From Winogradskyella thalassocola (GTDB lineage: Bacteria; Bacteroidota; Bacteroidia; Flavobacteriales; Flavobacteriaceae): a stretch of 64,000 nt of DNA. The stretch is taken from positions 1,612,001-1,676,000 of the forward strand of contig NZ_FNCZ01000001.1 in assembly GCF_900099995.1 (NCBI RefSeq), in the 5' to 3' direction. The position numbers and the translations under genes were made by a program. Below are positions 37,295 through 46,301 of this stretch, in pieces (within the stretch, counting starts at the first letter, position 1; each line of letters begins with the position of its first letter). The notes below the pieces were generated by a model. That model did not search any database. It saw only the letters and a program-made list of their open reading frames with translations, and was not told where the DNA came from.

Positions 37295-38593
37295 ATGAAA
37301 TCTAATTATTCAGATCCTAAATTATTTACAGGTGGTGTAGATATTAACTCATGGTCAAAGCTGTCCAAAAAGGAAAAAATGGAAGCTTTGAATAAGGATT
37401 GGTATATTTATTATTCTTTCCGAAATCCTAAAACTGGTAAACTTGTAAGACAAACCAATATTAAAGGTGGTGTAAATAGATACAAGGATAAACGAACGCG
37501 TTACCATCTTTTAAAAGTATTAAAGCAAAGCTTAGAGATTGTATTACAAGAAGGATTTAATCCTTACAAGGATAATGAAACTTTGGTTGAGCATTTACAA
37601 AACAAAATAGATGGTATGACATCTAAAACTAAAAAATCTACATTAGTTACAACCGTTGTTGAATCAACACCTCAGAAACAAATTGAAACTACTATTTCAG
37701 AGGCGTTTAAACTGGCTCTTGAATTAAAGGAAAAAGCGATGGCTGCTAGTTCTTTTATAAGATATAAAAGTCGTATCAATATATTCAAGAAATGGTTGCT
37801 AGAAAATGAATTTAAGGAGAAGGATGATATCGATTGTATTACAAAGAAAACGGTAATAAAATATTTGAATTCAATATTATTGAATTCTAGTTCTAGAAAT
37901 AGAAATAATTCACGTACAGATATTGCTTCGTTTTTTCAAATACTTGAGGATAATGATTTAATTAAAGAAAATTTCGTTAAAAAAATTAATGTATTACGTA
38001 GTAGTCCTACACGTAACAAAACGTACAAACCAATTGAAATAGAAGAAATATTTGATTATTTGAAAAGTAATGATCCACTTCTGTTTTTATATGTACAATT
38101 AGTGTCTTACAATGTACTACGACCAATAGAAGTATGTAGGCTTAAGATTGGAGATATAGATCTTGAAGATAAGAAACTATACGTTAGAGCAAAGAACCAA
38201 CCTGTAAAGATTAAAATAATACCTAGTATTCTATTAAAAGAATTACCAAATTTATCGCAATTTGATAAGAAGGATTTTTTATTTACCAGCAGTGGTATTG
38301 GAGGAAAATGGGAAGCAACGGAAAATAGTAAAAGAGATTTCTTTACTAAGAGATTCAAAAAAGTTAAGGATTCTTTAGGTTTAGGTGTAGAATATGGCTT
38401 ATACAGTTTTAGACATACTTTTATTACAATCATGTATAGAGAAATGGCAAAAACAATGTCTCCATATGAAGTTAAAAGTAAATTGATGTTAATCACAGGT
38501 CATGCGACAATGACTGCGTTAGAAAAATATCTTCGTGATATTGATGCAGTATTGCCAGAGGACTATTCTAAATTACTTATAAAAAATGACTAA
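37295..38593 (+). CDS. int: Tyrosine-type site-specific recombinase (integrase)
   Basis: Starting from ATG 37295 it has 432 residues; the longer GTG frame from 37214 would start inside the tRNA terminator hairpin. It has an N-terminal arm-type domain (YSFRNPKTGKLVRQTNIKGGVNRYKDKRTR, by landmarks), a SAM-like core-binding domain (about residues 130-220) and a catalytic domain. Visible catalytic motifs are LRPIEVCRLKIGDID (Arg I), YSFRHTFIT (Arg II) and TGHATMTALEKYL (His and the Tyr nucleophile). It would integrate the element at the adjacent tRNA 3' end. It overlaps the next gene by 8 bp. Confidence 0.92.
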   Translation: MKSNYSDPKLFTGGVDINSWSKLSKKEKMEALNKDWYIYYSFRNPKTGKLVRQTNIKGGVNRYKDKRTRYHLLKVLKQSLEIVLQEGFNPYKDNETLVEHLQNKIDGMTSKTKKSTLVTTVVESTPQKQIETTISEAFKLALELKEKAMAASSFIRYKSRINIFKKWLLENEFKEKDDIDCITKKTVIKYLNSILLNSSSRNRNNSRTDIASFFQILEDNDLIKENFVKKINVLRSSPTRNKTYKPIEIEEIFDYLKSNDPLLFLYVQLVSYNVLRPIEVCRLKIGDIDLEDKKLYVRAKNQPVKIKIIPSILLKELPNLSQFDKKDFLFTSSGIGGKWEATENSKRDFFTKRFKKVKDSLGLGVEYGLYSFRHTFITIMYREMAKTMSPYEVKSKLMLITGHATMTALEKYLRDIDAVLPEDYSKLLIKND

Positions 38594-39515
38594 TATAGAA
38601 TACTATAATTCACATTATTCAGAAGTTTTAACTGATAATAAACGTGAATTGATTGAAATATTTAAAGAGGCCAAAACTTATCCACGACCTTTTAAAAAAT
38701 TTTATATTCCTTTTTTGAAAAAAATTAAAGAGGATTCTGATAATAAATATGTTTTCAAAAATCAAGAATTGTATCCAAAAGCTCATAAGGTTTTTGAATT
38801 TAGACACGATTTTCATCTAGATGAAGAAAAAGAGGTAATTAGTAAAATTTTAGACAATGAAATAAAGGAATATTTTGAAGCTAACGATTTAAAAGCATTT
38901 AGGCCATTTATAATTGATATGGCAAAACAAAAAGCTCTACAGTATTTGCATAATCATTTGGAAAATTATTATAATTATTATGAGCTAATATATCTTACAG
39001 ACAAATATGAATACTTTTATTTAAAAAATTTTGAACTTATTAATTATAAAGATTCAAAAGAATTTAATGAAATGCTTGACATTGAATATCCAGACCGCAT
39101 TAATAGGAGAGAAGATGAAAATAGAAAAGATCATGAAATTTCGGAATCAATAAAGCAATCTACATCTAGGAATAATACCGAACTTTTTGACAGTTTTACT
39201 GATGATGAACGTTTGGTTGTTGCTAATGTATTTTTTGATATTAAAGATAATAAAGCAGAAGGACTTTCACTTCCAGCATTTTTTAAACTCAATAAAATTG
39301 TTGGTGCTTGTAATGATGAATCTATTTATTTAATAAAAGGCAAGTATACTACGCCTTATTATAAAGCACGTAAAGGTGTGTCTTACTATCCTAGTTATAA
39401 AACTCAGATAGATCTTCTAAAATCGACTATTTTAAAATTGAATAAGCTTGAGTTAAAGGTAGTTTCAAGTAAATTAAAAATGATTAAGTATCAATTAGAG
39501 AGGGAAAACAGATAG
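38586..39515 (+). CDS. Element-encoded protein of unknown function
   Basis: This 309-residue protein overlaps the integrase stop by 8 bp. It is rich in Lys, Glu, Tyr and Asn with strongly helical patterns and no signal or membrane segment. A segment KYTTPYYKARKGVSYYPSYKTQIDLL near the C-terminus looks like a small conserved block. Coupling to the integrase suggests a recombination or element-maintenance role, such as a directionality factor, but it is larger than typical excisionases. I do not recognise a family. Confidence 0.6.
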   Translation: MTNIEYYNSHYSEVLTDNKRELIEIFKEAKTYPRPFKKFYIPFLKKIKEDSDNKYVFKNQELYPKAHKVFEFRHDFHLDEEKEVISKILDNEIKEYFEANDLKAFRPFIIDMAKQKALQYLHNHLENYYNYYELIYLTDKYEYFYLKNFELINYKDSKEFNEMLDIEYPDRINRREDENRKDHEISESIKQSTSRNNTELFDSFTDDERLVVANVFFDIKDNKAEGLSLPAFFKLNKIVGACNDESIYLIKGKYTTPYYKARKGVSYYPSYKTQIDLLKSTILKLNKLELKVVSSKLKMIKYQLERENR

Positions 39516-39752
39516 TTTTTAATCAATTATTTTCATTTTAAAATAGTGTAAATCGTCATTTGATCTAGTTAATCATCTGTTTTTTTGATCTTTACTAGGG
39601 TCTCTTGGATTCCAATGACGTTCCAATCCCTTGTTCATATTTCCTAAATCCACTTTAATTTTACACTCGTATTACAATCATTGTATTACCTGCTTCTTAG
39701 TCTCTCAAGACTTTCTAGTAGTTTAATAAATGTTTAAAACGTGTGTAGTTAT
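39516..39752. other. Non-coding gap with a 13-bp palindrome
   Basis: This gap of about 240 bp holds no convincing gene. TACAATCATTGTA (39673-39685) is a palindrome with a one-base centre, about 70 bp before the ribbon-helix-helix gene. A weak AGTCT/AGACT hairpin lies near 39700. The region likely carries the promoter of the replication module. Confidence 0.4.
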
Positions 39753-40250
39753 ATGAACACTAAAATTAATTTAAGAATAGACGAATACACTAAAGAGGCC
39801 TTAGATGAATATGCTTCTCAGGAAGGTAAACAGTTGTCAGAATATATTAGAGATATATTGAGAAATCATGTTGGTTTAATTCCTAATCATATAGAAGATG
39901 AATATTTTGTCATACCACAACTAGAGGTTATAGATGCACTAAATGAATATGAAAATTCTTATGATTTTACGTATTTATTAACTTGGCTCTTTTGCCGATA
40001 TATGTTTCCTATAGAAACAAATAGTGAAGAAGCCATTCAGTCAATAAAACGGAGAGTCGAACTTGCAATCAACGAAAGTGGTTTTAGTCAAGAATTAAAG
40101 TTGGAGTTTATGAAGGTACTAAATGATATCAACCGTTTTTTAGTTGAATCTGAATATGAAAGAAAGCAATTCTACTTCCCTTTAAAGAATCATCAGTTGT
40201 CATTTAACTACAACCTGCTGATGAATGAAATATGGTCTAAAAAATATTAA
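39753..40250 (+). CDS. Ribbon-helix-helix (CopG/Arc-like) DNA-binding protein
   Basis: From ATG 39753 it has 165 residues; a GTG 12 bp upstream is less likely. The first 45 residues fit an RHH fold (KINLRIDEYTKEALDEYASQEGKQLSEYIRDILRNHV): one strand, then two helices. The C-terminal 120 residues are helical and unknown. RHH proteins of integrative elements bind operators as dimers and control copy or transfer genes. Its stop lies 2 bp before the ATPase start. Candidate targets are the palindromes at 39673, 37265 and 41499. Confidence 0.7.
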   Translation: MNTKINLRIDEYTKEALDEYASQEGKQLSEYIRDILRNHVGLIPNHIEDEYFVIPQLEVIDALNEYENSYDFTYLLTWLFCRYMFPIETNSEEAIQSIKRRVELAINESGFSQELKLEFMKVLNDINRFLVESEYERKQFYFPLKNHQLSFNYNLLMNEIWSKKY

Positions 40251-40252
40251 TT

Positions 40253-41293
40253 ATGATGGTTAATAATGAACTTCATAATGAATTTAGAGCAGATTTAAAT
40301 AAGAATCAAGCTTCATTAGATGCTCTAGAGCATAAAGATAATTGCTTAATCATAAAAACAGCAAACAAGTGGATTGATGAAGCGAAAAACCGTCCAATTC
40401 CAAATATGTTATTTAGTGAATTTTGGTATGAGAATGAATTGTGTATACTTTTTGCTGATACCAATCTTGGTAAATCGGTTCTTGCAGTTCAAATTGCGGA
40501 TAGTATTAGCAAAGGTATTGCAATTCAGGGGTTTAAGTATGAGTCAGAACCAAAGAAGGTGCTCTATTTGGATTTTGAGTTGTCTGACAAGCAACTTGAA
40601 AAACGTTGTTCAGATAATTACAATAATCACTATAAGTTTCATCATAATTTTTACAGAGCTGAGCTTAATAGAGATTTAGAACTTCCTAAGACTGTAAAGA
40701 CAATTGAAGAATATTTGTGTCAGAGTTTATCGCAATATATTGAAGATTATAATATCGAGGTAATTATAGTAGATAATCTCACTTATCTCAATAGTGATAA
40801 TGAAAAAGCTAAGGACGCGCTTGGTCTAATGAAGTTTTTGAATAAACTAACAAAAAATAATAGCATTTCTATTCTGGTTTTATGTCATACTCCAAAACGC
40901 TACGACTCTAAACCAATTACTAATAACGATGTTTCAGGTAGCAAAATGCTTATGAATTTTTGCGATAGTTCTTTTGCCATTGGTAGGAGTGCGAAAGATC
41001 ATAATTTAAGGTATATAAAGCAAATTAAGCAACGTAATACAGAACACATGTATCATGCAGAAAATGTTATTACATGTACTATTGGACAAGATTATAATTT
41101 TTTACAGTTTGAGTTTCTTGAGTTTGGAGCTGAATCAGAGCATTTACAGAATTTCAAATCTAACGACTTGGATCAGCGAGATGCAGACATGATGAATTTA
41201 ATAGCTCAAAATAAGTCTAATGTTGAAATTGGTAAAGTATTAGGTATTACAGAAGGAGCAGTAAGAAAAAGAAAAAAAGCATTGAATCTTTAA
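40253..41293 (+). CDS. RepA/DnaB-like AAA ATPase (AAA_25)
   Basis: This 346-residue protein has Walker A ADTNLGKSV (about residues 73-81), YLDFELSDKQLEKR, Walker B VIIVDNLTYL and a sensor region LVLCHTPKR. This order fits the RecA-fold hexameric helicase loaders/helicases (RepA type) of plasmids and integrative elements. A C-terminal helix-turn-helix (NVEIGKVLGITEGAVRKRKKALNL) suggests DNA binding. With the DUF6371-like protein it forms a replication-type module, so the element may replicate after excision. Confidence 0.82.
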   Translation: MMVNNELHNEFRADLNKNQASLDALEHKDNCLIIKTANKWIDEAKNRPIPNMLFSEFWYENELCILFADTNLGKSVLAVQIADSISKGIAIQGFKYESEPKKVLYLDFELSDKQLEKRCSDNYNNHYKFHHNFYRAELNRDLELPKTVKTIEEYLCQSLSQYIEDYNIEVIIVDNLTYLNSDNEKAKDALGLMKFLNKLTKNNSISILVLCHTPKRYDSKPITNNDVSGSKMLMNFCDSSFAIGRSAKDHNLRYIKQIKQRNTEHMYHAENVITCTIGQDYNFLQFEFLEFGAESEHLQNFKSNDLDQRDADMMNLIAQNKSNVEIGKVLGITEGAVRKRKKALNL

Positions 41294-41296
41294 TCA

Positions 41297-41494
41297 ATGA
41301 ACGCTAATGATGTATATAATATAGCTAAAGCACTTCCAGAGGAAGAGCTTATCAGGTTATATAATATGCTCGACATTAGTGTTAGACCTAAAACTAAAAT
41401 TAAGAAAAAAAGAAAGCCACTTCCTGAATTTACAGTTAATGACGGTATTCGTTTTTTACTAAAGAATCATTTCAATAAAATAAAAACGCAATAA
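41297..41494 (+). CDS. Small basic hypothetical protein
   Basis: This 65-residue protein starts 3 bp after the ATPase stop. The N-terminal half is helical (DVYNIAKALPEEELIRLYNMLDI) and the middle is very basic (KTKIKKKRKPLPEF). A C-terminal helix follows. No family is recognised. Similar small basic proteins often sit between the helicase and primase genes of Bacteroidota mobile elements. It could bind DNA or RNA. Confidence 0.5.
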   Translation: MNANDVYNIAKALPEEELIRLYNMLDISVRPKTKIKKKRKPLPEFTVNDGIRFLLKNHFNKIKTQ

Positions 41495-41498
41495 GAAA

Positions 41499-41540
41499 CT
41501 CGTACCATTCGTACCATAATTTAGGTACGAATGGTACGAG
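41499..41540. repeat. Perfect 17-bp inverted repeat built from four GGTACG units
   Basis: The left arm 41499-41515 (CTCGTACCATTCGTACC) and the right arm 41524-41540 are exact reverse complements, separated by the 8-nt ATAATTTA. Each arm holds CGTACC twice, so the site contains four copies of one hexamer. It ends 11 bp before ATG 41552. It could be an operator, an initiator-binding site, a strong mRNA hairpin over the start region, or a single-strand origin. Confidence 0.85.
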
Positions 41541-41551
41541 TTCAGTTTAAA

Positions 41552-42400
41552 ATGACTTATAAATACACTTTAGACAGAACTAGTAAGAAGTTTAGTTGCC
41601 CATCTTGTGGTAAGAAAACCTTAGTGTGTTACATTGAAGTAGAAACAAGCAGATATTTAGAATCTACTTTAGGACGATGTGATAGAGAGTCTAAGTGTGC
41701 ATATCACAAAAGTCCTAGTGGTAATATACCAATTACATCTAGTGTATTACAGAAAATAGAAGAGCCATCTTGCCATGACGATACTGTTATTGGCAGTTAT
41801 GGACGTAATTATAGTAACAATAATTTTGTGCAATACTTAAGACAATATTTCTGTACTACAGATATCGAAGGGGTAATAAGGGAATATTTTATTGGCACGA
41901 CGACGTATTGGAAAGGAGCAACCATATTTTGGCAAGTGGACCATCAAATGAATGTATGTGCAGGAAAAGTGATGTTATATAACGGTAAAAACGGTAAAAG
42001 AGTTAAGAAACCACGCGTATTTATCAACTGGATGCATAAGGTATTACAGATAGATGATTTTGTATTACAACAATGTTTGTTTGGAATACATAATTTATGC
42101 GATTACAAGAAAGGAGATACTATATGCATAGTTGAGTCTGAAAAAACGGCTATAATTATGAGCTTATTTTACCCTAGTTATTTGTGGTTAGCTACGGGAT
42201 CGAAAACGAATTTGAAATTATCAGTGTTAAAACCATTAAAGGATTATAAAATAATAGTTTATCCTGATAAGTCGGAATACAAAAGCTGGAATATAAAAGT
42301 GGAAGCTTTTCAAAAAATGGGATACACTATAATTTGTAGTGATTTTTTAGAGGATTTTAAAGCTTGTGAAGGCGCTGATCTTGCTGATGTTATGATTTAA
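41552..42400 (+). CDS. DUF6371-like zinc-ribbon/Toprim protein (primase-like)
   Basis: From ATG 41552 (MTYKYTLDRTSKKFSCPSC) it has 282 residues; an ATG at 41531 lies inside the inverted repeat. The zinc ribbon is FSCPSCGKKTLVCY...GRCDRESKCAYH, the landmark of DUF6371 proteins from Bacteroidota mobile elements. A Toprim-like segment follows (KGDTICIVESEKTAIIMSLFYP ... IIVYPDKSEY), with the conserved Glu and the Asp region as in DnaG-type primases. It probably primes or supports element replication together with the upstream ATPase. Last gene of the element core. Confidence 0.78.
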   Translation: MTYKYTLDRTSKKFSCPSCGKKTLVCYIEVETSRYLESTLGRCDRESKCAYHKSPSGNIPITSSVLQKIEEPSCHDDTVIGSYGRNYSNNNFVQYLRQYFCTTDIEGVIREYFIGTTTYWKGATIFWQVDHQMNVCAGKVMLYNGKNGKRVKKPRVFINWMHKVLQIDDFVLQQCLFGIHNLCDYKKGDTICIVESEKTAIIMSLFYPSYLWLATGSKTNLKLSVLKPLKDYKIIVYPDKSEYKSWNIKVEAFQKMGYTIICSDFLEDFKACEGADLADVMI

Positions 42401-42431
42401 TGTAGTAAGTAATTTATCTATTTGTTTTTAA

Positions 42432-42470
42432 ATATGGAAAACCGTAATACAATTTATAGGTTTTTCATAT
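42432..42470. promoter_or_regulatory. Inverted repeat upstream of the methyltransferase gene
   Basis: ATATGGAAAACC (42432-42443) and GGTTTTTCATAT (42459-42470) pair with one G-T wobble around 15 nt. It lies between the element core and the defence block. It could be a terminator of the core or an operator of the block; there is no clear T-run. Confidence 0.4.
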
Positions 42471-42542
42471 CTTTAAAATCCCTTAGAAATATCCCCTGTG
42501 TACTATTTTATTTTAAACTTATTTAGATCTATAAATTAGATT

Positions 42543-45248
42543 ATGAACGCATCTCAAATAGAAAAAAACGTAATAGCATTAGTTGAAAACTTCAATAAAG
42601 ACGAATTTGTATTCGACTTACTGAAAGCTTACGGTATTTCTAAAACATCTATAACACGTTTAAAGAAAGGCGATTTTAATTTATCTAAAGTTAATGGAGA
42701 AGTACTTTACAAAAGTAAAATGCTATTTAAAGAGGTTGAATCTGGTACTTTATTAAATACTATTGACGAATTAACAAAAGATACAGATTCATTAAAACAC
42801 AATCCAAGATTTGTAATTGTAACAGATTATAAAACATTATTAGCAAAAGATATAAGAACAGGCTTAGCGTTAGATACACCTATTCTTGAAATTCATAAAC
42901 ATTTTGGTTTCTTTTTACCTTGGGCAGGTCAAGAGAAGTATGCTCAAAAAAATGAGAATTATGCAGATAGAAAAGCATCATATAAAATGGCGAAGCTCTA
43001 TGATATATTAGTTACAGAAAACCCAAACATATACGATGATGGTGGTCATAACTTAAATATTTTTCTATCTCGTTTACTATTTTGCTTTTTTGCAGAAGAC
43101 ACAGATATTTTTCCAATTGAGGGAATGTTTACAGATACATTAGAGCAACATACTCAAAAAGATGGAAGTGATGCACATACATTTTTAGATAGGCTTTTTA
43201 AAGTCCTTAATACAAAAGTTAACAGTAAAGAAGCAGCTCATTTTAAAGAGTTTCCTTATGTCAATGGTGGTTTATTTAGAAATACAATAGTATCACCAAA
43301 GTTTACTAAAGAAGCACGAAAAATAATTATTGAGTGTGGCGATTTAGATTGGAGCGAAATCAATCCAGATATTTTTGGTTCTATGATACAGGCAGTAGTA
43401 AATCCTGCATATCGTAGTGGTTTAGGAATGCATTATACTTCTGTACCTAATATTATGAAGGTGATTGAACCTTTATTTTTAAATGAATTAAACGAAGAAT
43501 TTGAAAAGCATTTTAATGATGTAAAAAAACTAAATAAACTCATTAACAGAATTGCAAAAATTAAAGTGTTTGATCCTGCTTGTGGTAGTGGTAATTTTTT
43601 AATTATTGCTTACAAACAATTAAGGCGATTAGAAATAAAGATTTTAGCAAGAATTTACGAAGTTAACCATCAACTGAATTTAGGTTTTCCAGATGTATAT
43701 ACTAAAATTAAACTTTCTCAATTTTATGGTATAGAATTAGATGATTTTGCACACGAAATGGCAATTTTATCTTTATGGTTGGCAGAACACCAAATGAATA
43801 AAGAGTTTGTTAGCGAGTTACAAGATTATGGTAAAGCAGAAGATATTTTACCGCTAAAAGAAGCTGGTAATATTACACAAGGAAATGCAACACGTTTAAA
43901 TTGGGAAGACACCTGTCCTAAAAACTCAACTGATGAAATTTATATTTTAGGGAATCCGCCTTATTTAGGTGGTAAAGCTCAGTCAAAAGAACAAAAACAA
44001 GATATGAAAATTGCATTTAGCAATGCAAAAAAAATTGGTGAATTAGACTATATAGCTTGTTGGTTTATTAAGGCATCAAGCTACATAAATGATAATAGTT
44101 CTTATTGTTTTGTAACTACAAGTTCTATTTGTCAAGGATCACAAGTCCAACAATTATGGCCACATATTTTAAGATTAGAACAAGAAATAGGTTTTGCATA
44201 TACATCTTTTAAATGGAGTAATAATGCTAAAAATAACGCAGGAGTTGTTGTATCAATAATTTGTGTTAGACATTCTTCAAATAAGCTTAAAACTTTAATA
44301 GATGAAAACCGAAAAAAAATAGTCCAAAATATCAGTCCTTATTTGATGGAGGGCACAAATACTATTGTCTTTCAAAGTTTAAAACCTATATCTAAACTAC
44401 CAACTATTTTAACTGGTAATAGTCCTTATGATGGTGGTAATTTGATATTAAATAAAGCTGAGAAAGACACTTTACTTTCTATAAATGAAAAATCAAAAAA
44501 ATATATAAAAAAATTAAGAGGCTCTCAAGATTTTCTTAATGGTAAGCAAAGATGGTGTTTATGGATTAATGATGAAGATGTTAGTGAAGCTAAACAAATA
44601 AAGTTTATCGAAGACCGAATTAATCGGACAAAGACTTTTAGAGAAGGTGGTGGTGAGGTTGCAAGGGGTTTAGTTAAAAGGCCACATCAATTCAGATACA
44701 CTCACCAAGCAAAAGAAAGCTTAATTATCTTGCCAAGAGTTTCTTCAGAGAGAAGAAAATATATTCCTTTTGGGTTTTTAGATTCAAGCTATATAGTTTC
44801 CGATTCCGCACAAGCAATTTATGACCCAGAACCATATGTTTTAGGTATCATTTTGTCTTTAATGCATATGACGTGGGTGAAAAAAACAGGAGGTTATTTA
44901 GGCACAAGCATAAGATATTCATCAGCTTTATGTTATAATACTTTTCCATTTCCTGAAATATCTCAAAAACAAAAAGAACAAATTAATCTACACGTTTTTG
45001 AAGTATTAGAAGAACGAGAAAAACATTCAGGTAAAACCTTAGCTCAATTATACGACCCTAATAAAATGCCTAAAGGTTTAAAAGAAGCGCATCATCAATT
45101 AGATTTAGCTATTGAGCGTTGTTATCGTTTAAAGCCATTTGAGAGTGATACAGAGCGTTTAGAATATCTTTTTAAAGAATATGAAAAGATGATAAATAAA
45201 AACACCTTGTTAGAAAAACCTAAAAGAACACGTAAAAAGAAAGCGTAA
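42543..45248 (+). CDS. MmeI-family class I SAM DNA methyltransferase, nuclease motif absent
   Basis: The protein has 901 residues. The layout follows type IIL MmeI-like enzymes: an N-terminal region with DLLKAYGISKTSITRLKKGDFNL, a helical spacer (YDDGGHNLNIFLSRLLFCFFAEDTDIF), methylase motif I FDPACGSGNF (Asp344-Phe352) and motif IV NPPY (471-474). A target-recognition region and a C-terminal helical bundle with a basic tail (KPKRTRKKKA) follow. Motif NPPY predicts N6-adenine methylation. In MmeI the N-terminal domain carries D...ExK nuclease residues. Here the equivalent stretch (GEVLYKSKMLFKEVESGTLLNTIDEL) has no such pattern, so cleavage probably comes from partner proteins. First gene of the defence block. 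Confidence 0.88.
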   Translation: MNASQIEKNVIALVENFNKDEFVFDLLKAYGISKTSITRLKKGDFNLSKVNGEVLYKSKMLFKEVESGTLLNTIDELTKDTDSLKHNPRFVIVTDYKTLLAKDIRTGLALDTPILEIHKHFGFFLPWAGQEKYAQKNENYADRKASYKMAKLYDILVTENPNIYDDGGHNLNIFLSRLLFCFFAEDTDIFPIEGMFTDTLEQHTQKDGSDAHTFLDRLFKVLNTKVNSKEAAHFKEFPYVNGGLFRNTIVSPKFTKEARKIIIECGDLDWSEINPDIFGSMIQAVVNPAYRSGLGMHYTSVPNIMKVIEPLFLNELNEEFEKHFNDVKKLNKLINRIAKIKVFDPACGSGNFLIIAYKQLRRLEIKILARIYEVNHQLNLGFPDVYTKIKLSQFYGIELDDFAHEMAILSLWLAEHQMNKEFVSELQDYGKAEDILPLKEAGNITQGNATRLNWEDTCPKNSTDEIYILGNPPYLGGKAQSKEQKQDMKIAFSNAKKIGELDYIACWFIKASSYINDNSSYCFVTTSSICQGSQVQQLWPHILRLEQEIGFAYTSFKWSNNAKNNAGVVVSIICVRHSSNKLKTLIDENRKKIVQNISPYLMEGTNTIVFQSLKPISKLPTILTGNSPYDGGNLILNKAEKDTLLSINEKSKKYIKKLRGSQDFLNGKQRWCLWINDEDVSEAKQIKFIEDRINRTKTFREGGGEVARGLVKRPHQFRYTHQAKESLIILPRVSSERRKYIPFGFLDSSYIVSDSAQAIYDPEPYVLGIILSLMHMTWVKKTGGYLGTSIRYSSALCYNTFPFPEISQKQKEQINLHVFEVLEEREKHSGKTLAQLYDPNKMPKGLKEAHHQLDLAIERCYRLKPFESDTERLEYLFKEYEKMINKNTLLEKPKRTRKKKA

Positions 45249-45274
45249 CGTCATTGCGAGGCACGAAGCAATCT
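45249..45274 (+). repeat. Dispersed CATTGCGAGG-type repeat
   Basis: The sequence CATTGCGAGGCACGAAGC is the core of a short repeat I recognise as recurring in many flavobacterial genomes. ATTGC and GCAAT arms can form a small hairpin. It directly follows the methyltransferase stop. Only this copy was noticed here. Confidence 0.6.
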
Positions 45275-45301
45275 TATAATTTACAGAAATTTTATATTGT
45301 A

Positions 45302-46300
45302 ATGGAAAACAACAAACAAAACATAATTATTTATAACACCGCAGATGGCAAAGCATCGGTAAGTTTATATACCAAAGATGGTAATGTTTGGATGAACCAA
45401 AGTCAGCTTGCAGCACTTTTTGACACCTCTATACCAAACATCAGTATGCATATATCTAACGTGCTGAAAGAAAAAGAGTTACAATCAAATTCAGTTATTA
45501 AGGATTACTTAACAACTGCCTCAGATGGTAAAGAATATAACGTTACGTTCTATGCTTTAGATATGATTTTGGCAATAGGCTTTAGAGTACGTAGTAAAAG
45601 AGGTACACAATTTAGAATTTGGGCAAACCAAAACCTTAAAGAATATATGATAAAAGGGTTTGTTATGGACGATGAACGTCTTAAAAACCCTGATGGTAGA
45701 CCAGATTATTTTGATGAATTATTAGCTCGTATTAGAGAGGTAAGAGCATCAGAAAAACGTTTTTATCAAAAGGTAAGAGATTTATTTGCTTTAAGTAGTG
45801 ATTATGACCCAACCGATAAAGCAACACAAATGTTTTTTGCCGAAACACAAAATAAATTATTGTATGCAGTAACAAATAAAACAGCAGCAGAATTAATTGT
45901 AGCAAGAGCAAATGCTAAAGACCCAAATATGGCATTAACTACTTGGAAAGGTAGTCAAGTAAGAAAACAAGATATATTTGTTGCAAAAAACTACTTAAAT
46001 GAAGATGAATTAGACTCTTTAAACCGGTTGGTAGTTATCTTTTTAGAAACCGCAGAATTACGAGTTAAAAACCGTATAGATATTACAATGCGCTTTTGGA
46101 AAGAAAATGTAGATAGAGTTTTAGAGTTTAATGATAAAGCAATTTTAAAAGGATTAGGAAGTATGTCTAACAAACAGATGGATGAAAAAGTTAGAAAAAT
46201 ATACGCACAATTCGATGCAAATAGAAAATTGGAAGAAGCCAAAAATGAAGATGCTATTGAGTTAGAAGAAATAGAAAAGCTACTAAAAAAGAAAAAATAA
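45302..46300 (+). CDS. RhuM family protein
   Basis: From ATG 45302 (MENNKQNIIIYNTADGKASV) it has 332 residues; the TTG frame from 45254 runs out of the repeat and is rejected. The sequence VSLYTKDGNVWMNQSQLAALFDTSIPNISMHISNVLKEKEL contains a helix-turn-helix, and FYALDMILAIGFRVRSKRGTQFRIWANQNLKEYMIKGF is the RhuM/KilA-like core. RhuM genes are common inside restriction loci, between modification and helicase genes. The molecular role is unknown; regulation or DNA binding is plausible. The helicase ATG follows its stop by one base. Confidence 0.88.
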   Translation: MENNKQNIIIYNTADGKASVSLYTKDGNVWMNQSQLAALFDTSIPNISMHISNVLKEKELQSNSVIKDYLTTASDGKEYNVTFYALDMILAIGFRVRSKRGTQFRIWANQNLKEYMIKGFVMDDERLKNPDGRPDYFDELLARIREVRASEKRFYQKVRDLFALSSDYDPTDKATQMFFAETQNKLLYAVTNKTAAELIVARANAKDPNMALTTWKGSQVRKQDIFVAKNYLNEDELDSLNRLVVIFLETAELRVKNRIDITMRFWKENVDRVLEFNDKAILKGLGSMSNKQMDEKVRKIYAQFDANRKLEEAKNEDAIELEEIEKLLKKKK

Positions 46301-46301
46301 A

